This document shows positions 8,806 through 17,065 of a stretch of 64,000 nucleotides of DNA, piece after piece. The DNA is from Desulfobacula sp. (lineage in GTDB: Bacteria > Desulfobacterota > Desulfobacteria > Desulfobacterales > Desulfobacteraceae): contig NZ_JAQYWD010000008.1 in assembly GCF_030145145.1 (NCBI RefSeq), forward strand, positions 62,001-126,000, given 5' to 3'. Made by a program: the position numbers and the translations under genes. Within the stretch, counting starts at the first letter, position 1; every line of letters starts with the position of its first letter. The notes beneath the pieces were generated by a model. That model had not been told where the DNA came from and did no database searches. It worked only from the letters and a program-made list of their open reading frames with translations.

Positions 8806-9225
8806 ATGAAAGATACAGAAAATTTACATTTAAAAGTACAGGAACTGTGCGACTGTTTTTCAACAACAGACCCTCTTAAAGAAATGTCAGAGGTAAAAAA
8901 TGATGAAAATACCGGGGATGCAGCCTTGAAATGGTTGGCACTGTCTGTACTTCACGGTGTAAACAACAATGCCAAAAAGATATCCATCAAACAGGCCCTT
9001 GATGGCACCGTCTCTGTGACGGCAGAATACCGTGATACCCAGATTCCTTCGCCCGGTGCCGGTGTGGCTGAAAAAATTTTTGAAGCGGTCCGGGAAATTA
9101 CCCATATTGAAGAGAAAAAAGGAAAAATCAGGCTGGCTTTGGGCATAAGGGATTCAAGCCTTGATCTTGAAATTAAAGTAAAAGACAAAGACGACTATAA
9201 AAAAGTGTCCATTAAATTTCCATAA
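8806..9225 (+). CDS. Hypothetical protein, 139 residues
   Basis: Not recognised. A soluble, acidic protein with no signal peptide or membrane segment. The N-terminal half is helical and Cys-containing (ELCDCFS). The middle (KWLALSVLHGVNNNAKKISIK) and the Lys-rich C-terminus (KGKIRLALGIRDSSLDLEIKVKDKDDYKKVSIKF) look like alternating strands. It has a good TAGGGAGA ribosome site, codon use like its neighbours, and a 137-base leader that could hold its own promoter. A 10-bp inverted repeat follows its stop. Probably a real gene of a narrow family. Confidence 0.62.
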   Translation: MKDTENLHLKVQELCDCFSTTDPLKEMSEVKNDENTGDAALKWLALSVLHGVNNNAKKISIKQALDGTVSVTAEYRDTQIPSPGAGVAEKIFEAVREITHIEEKKGKIRLALGIRDSSLDLEIKVKDKDDYKKVSIKFP

Positions 9226-9231
9226 CCATCC

Positions 9232-9279
9232 TCCTCCCAGGGGATTTAACCTGTCTTTTGCATCCATCGCCTGGGAGGA
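9232..9279. terminator. Inverted repeat between convergent genes
   Basis: TCCTCCCAGG (9232-9241) and CCTGGGAGGA (9270-9279) are a perfect 10-bp inverted repeat with a 28-base loop, placed between the stop of the plus-strand orphan gene and the stop of the minus-strand acyl-CoA ligase. A run of T on the plus strand follows at 9292. It probably works as a terminator for the plus-strand unit. The loop is long, so confidence is moderate. Confidence 0.5.
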
Positions 9280-9281
9280 AT

Positions 9282-10943
9282 CTATACTTCGGTTTTTTTC
9301 ATGGTTTTACGTCTTTCTCCGTCCCTGACTTCACGTCGTAAGAGCTTGCCAACCTTTGACTTGGGAAGCATGTCCCTGAACTCCACATACGCCGGAACCT
9401 TGTAGGACGCAAGCTTTTCACTGCACCACCGGATCAGTTCAACGCCGCCGACCCCCCTTGCGTCTTCTTTCATAACGACGATGGCCTTGATGCGTTCCCC
9501 CACCTTTTCATCGGGAATGCCGATGACACAGGCATTGATAACCGTGGGATGATCCTGCAACACGGCCTCAATCTCTGAGGCCGATACCCGGTAGCCCTTG
9601 TGTTTGATCACATCAGCCGATCGTTCCATGTAAACCAGTTCGCCATCGGGTTTACAGGAGACATAATCGCCCATCCGGCAGTAGACTTTGTCATTGACCC
9701 TGACATAGGTTTTTTGGGTTTCATCTGGTTTTTCATAATATTCTTGCAGGGCATAGGGCGAAGTGACAAAGAGTTCACCATTTTCTCCATCTTCAACGCA
9801 TTCCAGGGTAAGCGGGTCAACCACAATGCATTCCCGGCTTTCCAGAGGATATCCGATGGAACCGGAACTTGGGTCCGTGCCTATTTTACTGTACGTCACG
9901 TGGCCGACCTCGGTGGATCCGTATACCTGGTATATGGGGAGGTCATAGTACTCTTTGAACCGGTTCATGACCTTGCCCGGCAGCACATCCCCGCCACAGA
10001 AACAATATTGCAATGAGGAGATATCATACTTATCCCGCCGGTCATTTTCCAGGATCATCCGGTAAAGCGCGGGCACGCCCAAAAACCATCTGACCTTGTA
10101 TCTTTCGATGGATTCCAAAATAGCATCCACCTGGGGCTGGGGCATGAGAATCACCCTATTGCCCTTATTTAAACCGATGGCCATGAAAAATCCCAGCGCC
10201 ATGATATGGAACAGCGGGTTGATGGCAATATAGACATCCGTGCCCTCCTTTAAATGGTCGCCTGCCACATCATAGGTCACATTGTTTATATAGGACGTGG
10301 AGCCGATATGGTTGCCCGGCACCCCCTTGGGGAATCCTGTGGTTCCCCCTGTGTAGAGGATATAGGACAGGTCATTCATCGGATCAATTTCCACTGCTTT
10401 GGTCAACGGTGCTGCTTTAAGAAAGGATTTAAAGGATATAATTTTGTCATCATAGGTCACGCTGCCATTGGGGACCTTGTCAAACAAAAGACCCAGGGCC
10501 CGCTTCCACAGCGGCAAAAGGTCCGCAAGATTGGTCACAATGGCCTGTTTCAGTCCGGTGGTGGCAAAGGTTTCTTTGACATATCCGAAATTGGTATCCA
10601 TGCAGACGATGGTTTTGGCCCCGGAATTATCAATCATATACCCGATTTCATGGGAGGTATAAATAGGTGAAACCGGAACAAGGACGGCTCCTGCCTTCTG
10701 GATGCCCAGGTAAGCCACCACCCACTGGATGCAGTTGGGGATATACAAGAGCACCTTGTCGCCCTTTTGTACCCCTATGTTTCGCAATCCCCCGGCAAAT
10801 CGTTCACTCAAGTTCCTCAGCTGTTTATACGTAAACGACTCTCCCAGGTATGATACGGCGATGTTTCCCGGATATAGTTCACTCATTCTATCAAATCTTG
10901 AAAAAGACACTTCTTTTTCAAGGGGTATGGCATGTTTCCCCAT
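9282..10943 (-). CDS. AMP-forming acyl-CoA synthetase (long-chain or aromatic acid CoA ligase)
   Basis: A 553-residue adenylate-forming enzyme that makes acyl-AMP and then acyl-CoA. Visible core motifs: YTGGTTGFPKG (A3, about 192-202), QVYGSTEVGH (A5 region), CRMGDYV (a variant of the TGD motif, A7), YMERSADVIKHKGYRVSASEIE (A8 hinge), and the C-terminal catalytic Lys in PKSKVGKLLRRE (A10). It is the last gene of the liv-type operon, 18 bases after livF, which suggests that the imported compound is a carboxylic acid activated on entry (inference). Chain length or aromatic specificity cannot be read from sequence alone. Confidence 0.88.
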   Translation of the reverse strand: MGKHAIPLEKEVSFSRFDRMSELYPGNIAVSYLGESFTYKQLRNLSERFAGGLRNIGVQKGDKVLLYIPNCIQWVVAYLGIQKAGAVLVPVSPIYTSHEIGYMIDNSGAKTIVCMDTNFGYVKETFATTGLKQAIVTNLADLLPLWKRALGLLFDKVPNGSVTYDDKIISFKSFLKAAPLTKAVEIDPMNDLSYILYTGGTTGFPKGVPGNHIGSTSYINNVTYDVAGDHLKEGTDVYIAINPLFHIMALGFFMAIGLNKGNRVILMPQPQVDAILESIERYKVRWFLGVPALYRMILENDRRDKYDISSLQYCFCGGDVLPGKVMNRFKEYYDLPIYQVYGSTEVGHVTYSKIGTDPSSGSIGYPLESRECIVVDPLTLECVEDGENGELFVTSPYALQEYYEKPDETQKTYVRVNDKVYCRMGDYVSCKPDGELVYMERSADVIKHKGYRVSASEIEAVLQDHPTVINACVIGIPDEKVGERIKAIVVMKEDARGVGGVELIRWCSEKLASYKVPAYVEFRDMLPKSKVGKLLRREVRDGERRKTMKKTEV

Positions 10944-10961
10944 TTGAGACGACTCCTTTTG

Positions 10962-11711
10962 TTATGAAACACCAAAATAGGCGGATTTTACATCTGGATT
11001 ATCCATGAGTTCTTCCCGGGTCCCTTCCATCACAGCCGCACCGTTTTCAAGAATATAGGCATAATCCACAATGGGAAATACCGGTCGGGCATACTGCTCT
11101 GCTATGATAACGGAGATCCCTGTTTCCTCCTGGATGACCTTGGTCGCCTTAATCAAGGTGGCCTGCATCAAAGGGCTGAGCCCAAGCAGGGGCTCATCCA
11201 GCAGCAGGATCTTGGGCTGGGCCATCAACGCCCTGCCGATGGCCACCATCTGCTGCTCACCACCGCTTAAAAATCCGCCCAGACGGTTCTTTAGTTTCTG
11301 CAGGGCAGGGAACATGTTCATGACATATTCCAGGGTATATTTTGCCTGGGCCTTGGTGGCCAGATATCCCCCGATACGAAGGTTTTCAAGCACGGAACTT
11401 TCCTTGAATAGGCGCCGTCTTTCAGGGCAGAGGACAATCCCGGCCTTTGCCCGAAGGCTGGGTTTAAGGTCCATGATGTCCTGATCCTGGAACAAGACTT
11501 CCCCTGTCAGGGTGATCCGTTCTCCCCCTGCCATATGTTCCTTTTTCTGGATATCCAGCATAATGCCGGACAAGGCATACATGAGGGTGGATTTGCCGGC
11601 ACTGTTTGCGCCGAATATGCCAACAATCTGATTTTTGTCACATCGGATACTGATATTGTTCAAGGCCAGCATATTCTCGTAAAATACCATTAAGTTGCGG
11701 GCTTCAAGCAT
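10962..11711 (-). CDS. livF: ABC transporter ATP-binding protein, LivF type
   Basis: A 249-residue ABC ATPase of the high-affinity branched-chain amino acid (HAAT) family. Walker A is GANSAGKST (about 33-41; the common form is GANGAGKST), signature LSGGEQQMVAIGRAL (about 147-161), Walker B ILLLDEPLLGLSP, and a switch His region IIAEQYAR. LivF pairs with LivG to power the LivHM channel. Its start overlaps the livG stop by 8 bases, typical translational coupling. In this context the substrate may be an organic or aromatic acid rather than an amino acid. Confidence 0.92.
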   Translation of the reverse strand: MLEARNLMVFYENMLALNNISIRCDKNQIVGIFGANSAGKSTLMYALSGIMLDIQKKEHMAGGERITLTGEVLFQDQDIMDLKPSLRAKAGIVLCPERRRLFKESSVLENLRIGGYLATKAQAKYTLEYVMNMFPALQKLKNRLGGFLSGGEQQMVAIGRALMAQPKILLLDEPLLGLSPLMQATLIKATKVIQEETGISVIIAEQYARPVFPIVDYAYILENGAAVMEGTREELMDNPDVKSAYFGVS

Positions 11712-12501
11712 AGGTCATGACCTCCTCCACTTTTTCCGATCCAAAATACGCCGTCTTGACCCGTTCATCTGCCATGACTTCAGAAGGGCTCCCTTCAATG
11801 AGTTTTTCACCGAAATTCAGAACCATGACCCGATTGGCCACCTGGAAAAGTTCCCTTAAGCGGTGCTCAATCATGACAATGGTAATGCCCTCATCCTGGA
11901 GTCGTTCGATCAGGGGGACCATGGAAGCAATCTCACTCATGGAAAGCCCTGAAAACACTTCATCACAGATAATGATCTCCGGTTTGAGTGCCAGACATCT
12001 GGCCAGTTCCAGCCGCTTTAAGTAGCCGGTGGGCAAAGTGGATGTTTTTTTAAACGGGATATAAGAGTCCCTTTCAAATCCGATTTCTTCCAGGATATCA
12101 ATGGCAATGGTCTGCCGGTTGCCCAGGTGTCCCCCTCCCCGCCAGCCACCGGTTCGCTTGGCGCGGGGAGAAAACAGCGGGATCACAAGGTTCTTATAGG
12201 CCGGCAGACTGTGATAGGGCCGCATGATCTGGAAGGTTCTTGTCACCCCCATGTCGGCAATTTTATGCGGTGGTTTGCCGGTAATATTTTTTCCATTAAA
12301 ATAAATCCTGCCCGAGGTGGGTTTGATAAAACCTGTAATGGAATTGACAATGGTGGTTTTCCCTGATCCGTTGGGCCCAATAATACCTAAAACATCACCG
12401 GGGAAAACATCAAAGCTGACATCCTTCAGGGCCTGCACCCCCCCGAATCTTTTGGAGAGGTCGTCTATTCTTAGAATCGGTTCTGTCATATGTTGGTCCA
12501 C
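11704..12501 (-). CDS. livG: ABC transporter ATP-binding protein, LivG type
   Basis: A 265-residue ATPase with Walker A GPNGSGKTT (about 42-50) and Q-loop region TRTFQIMRPY. The signature and Walker B are unusual: LPTGYLKRLELARCLA where family members have L-S-Y-G-(x)-Q-R-R-L-E, and IIICDEVFSGLS where DEP is the rule. The Walker B acidic pair DE and the H of the switch (MIEHRLREL) are kept, so ATPase function is likely. Overlaps livM by 16 bases and livF by 8. C-terminal LivG-specific extension (VMADERVKTAYFG) present. Confidence 0.9.
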   Translation of the reverse strand: MDQHMTEPILRIDDLSKRFGGVQALKDVSFDVFPGDVLGIIGPNGSGKTTIVNSITGFIKPTSGRIYFNGKNITGKPPHKIADMGVTRTFQIMRPYHSLPAYKNLVIPLFSPRAKRTGGWRGGGHLGNRQTIAIDILEEIGFERDSYIPFKKTSTLPTGYLKRLELARCLALKPEIIICDEVFSGLSMSEIASMVPLIERLQDEGITIVMIEHRLRELFQVANRVMVLNFGEKLIEGSPSEVMADERVKTAYFGSEKVEEVMTYA

Positions 12502-13499
12502 CTTTCAAATTGTTCATATTTTCTTTGACCAAATTCCATGATGCCATCACTTCTGAAAAGGATGAATCCCACAAGAATGGACGCATAAAAGACAATCCTT
12601 AATGTTCCAAAATCCCTTAACAGCTCTGATACTGGCACCAGGATCAGGCACCCGATAAGCGGTCCCACAAGGGTTCCGGATCCGCCGATAACCGTGGCGG
12701 CAATGGGCAGGATGGAAAAATCAAGGGCAAACTGGGAAATGCCTGACCACATGTAGATATGGGTGAGACAGCCTCCGGCCATGCATCCCATGGCCGAGGC
12801 AATGAAAACAGCCAGGGCCTTGTACCGGGTAATGTTGATACCGGAAGCCTTTACGGCCTGGTCATTGTCCATAATGGCCGTAAAAATCAACCCCCTGTCG
12901 GTGGTCACAAACCGCCGGATGCCGAATAGAAAAATCAATACCATGCAGATGACAAAATATTGTTCTAAAAAAGCGGAAGAGAAACTGTCAATCCCGACCA
13001 GTCCGTCCGTTCCCCCGAAAATGTCAAAGGCTTCAATAATGCGTGCCATGAACAGCGGATACATCAAGGTGACAATGGCAAAGTACACCCCTTTTAACGG
13101 CAGGCAGGGCAAGAGTAGCAGTGTGCAGAAGGCACCGCCGATGATGGCTGCCAGGGGAACCGTGAGAAAGGGGGGAATTGAAAAATAGGAATTCAGTATT
13201 CCGGCAATATATCCCCCGGTTCCAATGAAAAAGGCGCCCCCTAGAGAGACCAGTCCCACGTAGTGGGCCAGAAAATCAAAACTCAAGGCCAGGATGGCAT
13301 AAATACAGACAATGGAGATGACCCGCTGCCAGTACATGCCGGGTACCAGAAAAGGAAGGGCCAGCATGCCGGCAATCAAAATAAACCGGGGCAAGGTCAG
13401 ATAGGTGAGCTCCCGCCAGGACATCAATGCATAAAGTCCGTCGGATCTGACCTTTATCCCGCGATCAATTCTTTCTTTCCGTGATTGTTGAGTGGTCAT
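12486..13499 (-). CDS. livM: ABC transporter permease, LivM type
   Basis: A 337-residue inner-membrane protein with about 9-10 hydrophobic helices and the LivM hallmarks: LSFDFLAHYVGLVSLGGAFFIGTGGY near 92-117 and the cytoplasmic EAA-like loop TAIMDNDQAVKASGINITRYKALAVF (about 215-240). It forms the translocation path with LivH. Starts with ATG at 13497-13499, three bases after the livH stop, so it is tightly coupled. A basic 30-residue N-terminal tail precedes the first helix. Confidence 0.92.
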   Translation of the reverse strand: MTTQQSRKERIDRGIKVRSDGLYALMSWRELTYLTLPRFILIAGMLALPFLVPGMYWQRVISIVCIYAILALSFDFLAHYVGLVSLGGAFFIGTGGYIAGILNSYFSIPPFLTVPLAAIIGGAFCTLLLLPCLPLKGVYFAIVTLMYPLFMARIIEAFDIFGGTDGLVGIDSFSSAFLEQYFVICMVLIFLFGIRRFVTTDRGLIFTAIMDNDQAVKASGINITRYKALAVFIASAMGCMAGGCLTHIYMWSGISQFALDFSILPIAATVIGGSGTLVGPLIGCLILVPVSELLRDFGTLRIVFYASILVGFILFRSDGIMEFGQRKYEQFERWTNI

Positions 13500-13502
13500 T
13501 TT

Positions 13503-14369
13503 CTATACCCTCTCTTCCAGTTCTTTCTGATGGCCGAACAAGCCGGACGGTTTCAGGATCAGGGTCAGAATAATGGCCAGCAGCGCCACCACCATTTGGA
13601 AATGTGACCCGATGAACACAACGGTAAGAATCTGGGCATACCCGATGATAAAGGCGGCAAAAAATGCCCCCATCCAGGATCCCAATCCCCCAACAATACA
13701 CACGGCAATGGACATGATCAGGACATTATATCCGGATTCCACCACAATATTGCCCAGGGGCAGAATTAAAGTGGCGGCAATGCCGGCTAGTACGGCACCG
13801 AATCCCATGGCCAGCATGGCCATTAAATCCGAATCAATGCCCAGCATCAGTGCTGCCCGTTCATCCTGGGCCATGCCCTGGAGAGCAAGTCCCAGCCGTG
13901 TATAATGGGTAAACAGCCATAGTCCTGCCACCAGCAGAACACCGATGACCATCATGATGAGTCGATGGAAATCCACGGGCACGCCGCCAAGCATGAGGCT
14001 GCCTTCCATGAACACGGGCAGGGTATAGTTCATGCCCCGAAAACCGCCATACCGCAAGGCTTCAAGGATGGCAAGCCCGATGGCATAGGACGCAATAATC
14101 TCGGAAATGTTCATCCCTCTCACCCGTATCAGGATAAAGCGGTACATGATCATCCCCAAAATTCCGTTCACACAAAGGGAAAGAATGATCGAGATAAAAT
14201 ACGGCAGCCCGAATTGATAAAACAGGGTCCAGGTGACAAATCCGCAGATAATATACAAAGCACCATGGGCAAAGTTGGGTACCCGGCTGATGCCATAGAT
14301 CATTGCAAAACCTAACCCCATCAAAGCAAGGGACACAGAGTTGATGGTTCCATAAACTAGAATTTCCAT
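13503..14369 (-). CDS. livH: ABC transporter permease, LivH type
   Basis: A 288-residue inner-membrane protein with eight or so helices. Family features: GLGFAMIYGISRVPNFAHGALYIICGF near the N-terminus (residues 18-44, the motif of LivH proteins) and the coupling loop HYTRLGLALQGMAQDERAALMLGIDSD (about 165-190). Partner of LivM. The gene follows livK with a gap of 46 bases and is followed by livM after 3 bases. Operon order here is livK-H-M-G-F-ligase. Confidence 0.92.
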   Translation of the reverse strand: MEILVYGTINSVSLALMGLGFAMIYGISRVPNFAHGALYIICGFVTWTLFYQFGLPYFISIILSLCVNGILGMIMYRFILIRVRGMNISEIIASYAIGLAILEALRYGGFRGMNYTLPVFMEGSLMLGGVPVDFHRLIMMVIGVLLVAGLWLFTHYTRLGLALQGMAQDERAALMLGIDSDLMAMLAMGFGAVLAGIAATLILPLGNIVVESGYNVLIMSIAVCIVGGLGSWMGAFFAAFIIGYAQILTVVFIGSHFQMVVALLAIILTLILKPSGLFGHQKELEERV

Positions 14370-14415
14370 AAAAAAATCCCACTATTTGAGTGTTGGTAAA
14401 CGCGATCTTTAAAAT

Positions 14416-15693
14416 TTAGTTTGTTTTCATCCATGGCGGCAGTTGAATACTGCCTTTGGCAATGCTTTTCGGATATACCACAACCCGTTTGCCATCCTGC
14501 CACTGGAGGATGGAACCCACAGCGCCGTCTTTGGGATCTAATGCAACAATGACCTGGTGGCTTTTGGGATCAAATCTGAGTCTTCCGTATACCCCCATCA
14601 TATCCGTTTGTTCCAGGGCAGTCACCACTTTGTCTGATTCCAGTGTTCCGGCTCTTTCAATGGCATCTTTTAAGACATAGACGGCCATATAGGAAGAGGA
14701 AGATCCAAGACCTTCAGGCTCAACCCCCCATTTTTTGGCATAGGCATTATAAAATTTCATGGTCCATTCAGTGGCATCCGAAGGGGCGTTCCCGGCATTC
14801 ACAACATTGCACAGCGTATACTGGCCCTTTCCGTCCGTGGCTTTCCAAAACCCCGGTTGTTCTGCCGCAGCCAAAGTGGAACCAAAGGGCAGTGCCGGTA
14901 TTTGAAGATCATACCATTGTTTTAGCAGGATGGCGCTTTCCGGCATATCCATCCAGATATTGATGATTTGGGACCCCGTTGATTTGACTTTTAACAGGGC
15001 CATGGAAAAGTCTGTGGTACCGGTGGGGAAAATTTCAGTACCGGTTACCTCAAATCCCTTGGAACTGGCCACTTTTTCCATTACTTTGGCCGCACCCCTT
15101 GCATGGGAGACATCCTGGGCCATAATAAACACCTTGGTCAATCCATACTGTTCTTTGAGGTCTGCAAAGTTTGCGATCATTTCACCGATCAGGTTGACGG
15201 CTTCCCCGTGAATCCTGAAACAGTATTTAAATTTGTCATATTTTTTTTCCACTGTTTTATGATATGCAGGGGTTAACACCCCACTGGTCACAATGGATAC
15301 TTTTTTATGTTTGGACAATAAAGACATGGCCGCAAGGGCTGCTTCGGAACGGTTGGGACCGCCCAGGATAAAATCCACTTTTTTGTTTAAAATCAGTCTT
15401 TCCAGGGCCATTAATGCCTCACTGACAGGGACTCCCGGCTCTAGATCCCGGGTATCAATGACTTCAACCGTAAAGGGTCTTTTTTCCCCCTTCACGCTGA
15501 CACCGCCGGCAGCGTTAATTTCATCCACGGCAAGTTTAATGCCCCGCTCTGCATCCCATCCGTAAACATAGGCCGTGGACAAGGGTGCCCCTAAAATAAT
15601 AGGGTTTTCGGCAAAAGCAGGGAAGACGCTCCATACGATTAAAACCATGGATACAAAAAAGGTAAGACAATTGATGAATCTGATACGTTTCAT
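14416..15693 (-). CDS. livK: ABC transporter substrate-binding protein, LivK/Leu-Ile-Val-binding type
   Basis: A 425-residue periplasmic protein: a signal peptide (about 1-28, ending FAFAE-like), then a type I periplasmic-binding fold with GWDAERGIKLAVDEINAAGG (about 45-64), VDFILGGPNRSEAALA (about 108-123) and hinge segments typical of Peripla_BP_6. It selects the solute for LivHMGF. Members of this group also bind amides, benzoate-type acids and other organic acids. The ligase at the operon end favours a carboxylic acid here (inference). AAGGAGAA is a good ribosome site before the ATG. Confidence 0.9.
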   Translation of the reverse strand: MKRIRFINCLTFFVSMVLIVWSVFPAFAENPIILGAPLSTAYVYGWDAERGIKLAVDEINAAGGVSVKGEKRPFTVEVIDTRDLEPGVPVSEALMALERLILNKKVDFILGGPNRSEAALAAMSLLSKHKKVSIVTSGVLTPAYHKTVEKKYDKFKYCFRIHGEAVNLIGEMIANFADLKEQYGLTKVFIMAQDVSHARGAAKVMEKVASSKGFEVTGTEIFPTGTTDFSMALLKVKSTGSQIINIWMDMPESAILLKQWYDLQIPALPFGSTLAAAEQPGFWKATDGKGQYTLCNVVNAGNAPSDATEWTMKFYNAYAKKWGVEPEGLGSSSSYMAVYVLKDAIERAGTLESDKVVTALEQTDMMGVYGRLRFDPKSHQVIVALDPKDGAVGSILQWQDGKRVVVYPKSIAKGSIQLPPWMKTN

Positions 15694-15812
15694 ACGTGTT
15701 CTCCTTAAAGTTAAAACATTATCGATATTGATAATATCCAGGATCCCTGAGGATCGAACCGTTTGAGTTGCTACGCTTTTATTGTCATGACCAGCCCAAA
15801 TATGGGCTTAAC

Positions 15813-16937
15813 TTATTTGTTTAATGAATCTTTTTCATGGTTTTTTTGATCCCGTTCACTGAGGTTGAAACCTGGGTAAAGGTCACCCCCATTCGTGGTA
15901 ATTTTGCCCCTGATTTCCAGAAACTGATCAAAATTATCGATAAAAACATCCAGAATATCCGGGTCAAAGTGTTCGCCTCTTTCTTTTTTGATGAAATCAT
16001 AGGTCACCTCTGTGGGGTACGGGTCTTTATAGGGGCGTCTTGAGGTGAGGGCATCAAAGGTATCTGCTATGGCGGCAATTCGACCGGAGATGGGGATGTT
16101 GTCTCCTTTCAGTTGAAGGGGATATCCTTTTCCATTGAATTTTTCATGATGGCTCAGGGCGATTTCATGGGCCATCTGCAGGATTTTTGATTTGGACCGG
16201 GATAAAAGCCTTGCCCCGATATGGGTGTGTGTTTTAATGGTTTCAAATTCGATATGGGTGAGCTTGCCCGGTTTTAACAGAATTTTATCCGGGATGCCGA
16301 TTTTTCCAATGTCATGCATGGGTGCAGCATAGTAGATGGTTTCGATGAAGTCTTCGGGGAGCAGTAGCTTTTTGGCTATGAGGGAGCAATATTGTCCGAT
16401 TCTGATAATGTGATCCCCGGTATCCTCATCTTTATACTCTGCTGCCATGACCAGACGATGGACAGAATCAATATAGGATCGTTTAAGTTCTTCGTGAGCT
16501 TTGATGGCTTCGTTTTTCAGGCTTCTTTCCCGCAACACACGATTGATCCTAAGGATTATTTCCCTGGGTGAAAACGGCTTTTCCACAAAATCACTGGCAC
16601 CGATACTAATGATTTCATCGTATTGATAACTGCGAATTTGACCGGTCATGACAATCACATCTGCCGTAAATTTTGATTTAATGATCTTGGCAAGCTCAAT
16701 CCCATCCATTACCGGCATGTCAATGTCCGTCACCACCACATCGAACATTTTTTCAGATAACAGAGCCAATGCGGCTTCTCCATCCTCTGCAAAGGCACAC
16801 TGGTAACGGGCTCTTTCCATGGTGCTTTTAAGCAGGCTTCTGATCATGGGTTCATCATCAACAATTAAGATAAAAGCTTTTTCGGTATCTGCGATAACAA
16901 AATCGTTTATCATGGCTTGCCTTGATTCCTTTTTCAA
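15813..16937 (-). CDS. Response regulator with HD-GYP domain (cyclic-di-GMP phosphodiesterase)
   Basis: A 374-residue two-domain protein. Receiver (about 20-140): acidic pair DDE near 27-29, phospho-acceptor D71 in VVTDIDMPVMDG, T in VIVMTGQ and K in VEKPFS. HD-GYP domain (about 160-345): HDIGKIGIPD and HHEKFNGKGYP carry the metal ligands and the GYP motif, followed by IADTFDALTSRRPYK. It should hydrolyse cyclic-di-GMP in response to phosphorylation. Lies 128 bases downstream of the hybrid kinase gene on the same strand, so the two may form a pathway. Confidence 0.92.
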   Translation of the reverse strand: MKKESRQAMINDFVIADTEKAFILIVDDEPMIRSLLKSTMERARYQCAFAEDGEAALALLSEKMFDVVVTDIDMPVMDGIELAKIIKSKFTADVIVMTGQIRSYQYDEIISIGASDFVEKPFSPREIILRINRVLRERSLKNEAIKAHEELKRSYIDSVHRLVMAAEYKDEDTGDHIIRIGQYCSLIAKKLLLPEDFIETIYYAAPMHDIGKIGIPDKILLKPGKLTHIEFETIKTHTHIGARLLSRSKSKILQMAHEIALSHHEKFNGKGYPLQLKGDNIPISGRIAAIADTFDALTSRRPYKDPYPTEVTYDFIKKERGEHFDPDILDVFIDNFDQFLEIRGKITTNGGDLYPGFNLSERDQKNHEKDSLNK

Positions 16938-17065
16938 ATTATAACCGTAACTTAAAAAAATATCAATCCAACATTAAAGTCAAGTTGAATTTCATGTTCA
17001 GATCAATGAATCCTTTCTTTTAAACCCGTTTCACAGTTAACACATCAATGCCAGGGGAGGCCAGA

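Noticed and set aside
15793-15808. Small hairpin AGCCCA/TGGGCT after the HD-GYP gene
   Set aside because: Only 6 bp and no T run; too weak to call a terminator.
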